Below are positions 5,686 through 5,700 of a stretch of 5,700 bases of DNA, piece after piece. Positions within the stretch are counted from its first letter, which is position 1; each line of letters begins with the position of its first letter. Source of the stretch: Methylovulum sp. (GTDB lineage: Bacteria > Pseudomonadota > Gammaproteobacteria > Methylococcales > Methylomonadaceae). Below the pieces are notes generated by a model. The model was not told where the DNA came from. It saw only the letters and a program-made list of their open reading frames with translations, and did not search any database. Both the position numbers and the translations under genes were made by a program. The stretch is from NCBI GenBank assembly GCA_016919605.1, contig JACXTQ010000371.1, positions 1 to 5,700 of the forward strand. Reading direction: 5' to 3'.

Positions 5686-5700
5686 AAACAGAGGGGGCTG

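Overview
The window looks like a gammaproteobacterial chromosome segment. Three housekeeping genes lie on the + strand in the order dnaX, ybaB (ebfC), recR, which is the order known from Escherichia coli, and all three proteins resemble their E. coli counterparts over their visible lengths. The moderate GC content, the short Pro/Ala linker in DnaX and the large RTX protein next door would fit an environmental gammaproteobacterium such as a methanotroph of the Methylococcales. That assignment is a guess; nothing in the window fixes the genus.

Layout. Positions 2-1426 hold dnaX, open at the left edge, so about the first 62 codons, including the Walker A loop, lie outside. ybaB (1445-1768) follows after 18 nt with a strong ribosome binding site, and recR (1778-2374) follows after 9 nt with none, which suggests a co-transcribed and partly coupled unit. 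Positions 2375-2501 are a non-coding gap between convergent genes and hold two hairpins. Positions 2502-5555 on the - strand encode a 1017-residue, cysteine-free protein built almost entirely of RTX calcium-binding repeats, with a C-terminal region of the kind exported by type I secretion. Upstream of it (5556-5700) are a Shine-Dalgarno site, a roughly 94-nt leader and a sigma70-like promoter in an AT-rich quasi-palindrome.

How the genes work together. DnaX (clamp loader and replisome organiser), YbaB (nucleoid-associated DNA-binding protein) and RecR (recombination mediator with RecF/RecO) form a replication and repair cluster. The RTX gene is unrelated in function, is convergent with the cluster, has its own promoter and looks more AT-rich by eye. 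It is best read as an accessory surface or secreted protein gene beside a conserved operon. No secretion ABC transporter, membrane fusion protein, acyltransferase or catalytic domain is present in the window.

I found no RNA gene, CRISPR array, insertion sequence or clear new system. The points most worth a second look are the architecture of the RTX protein, a possible tau/gamma frameshift tract in dnaX, the AT-rich promoter palindrome, and the hairpins between the convergent genes.
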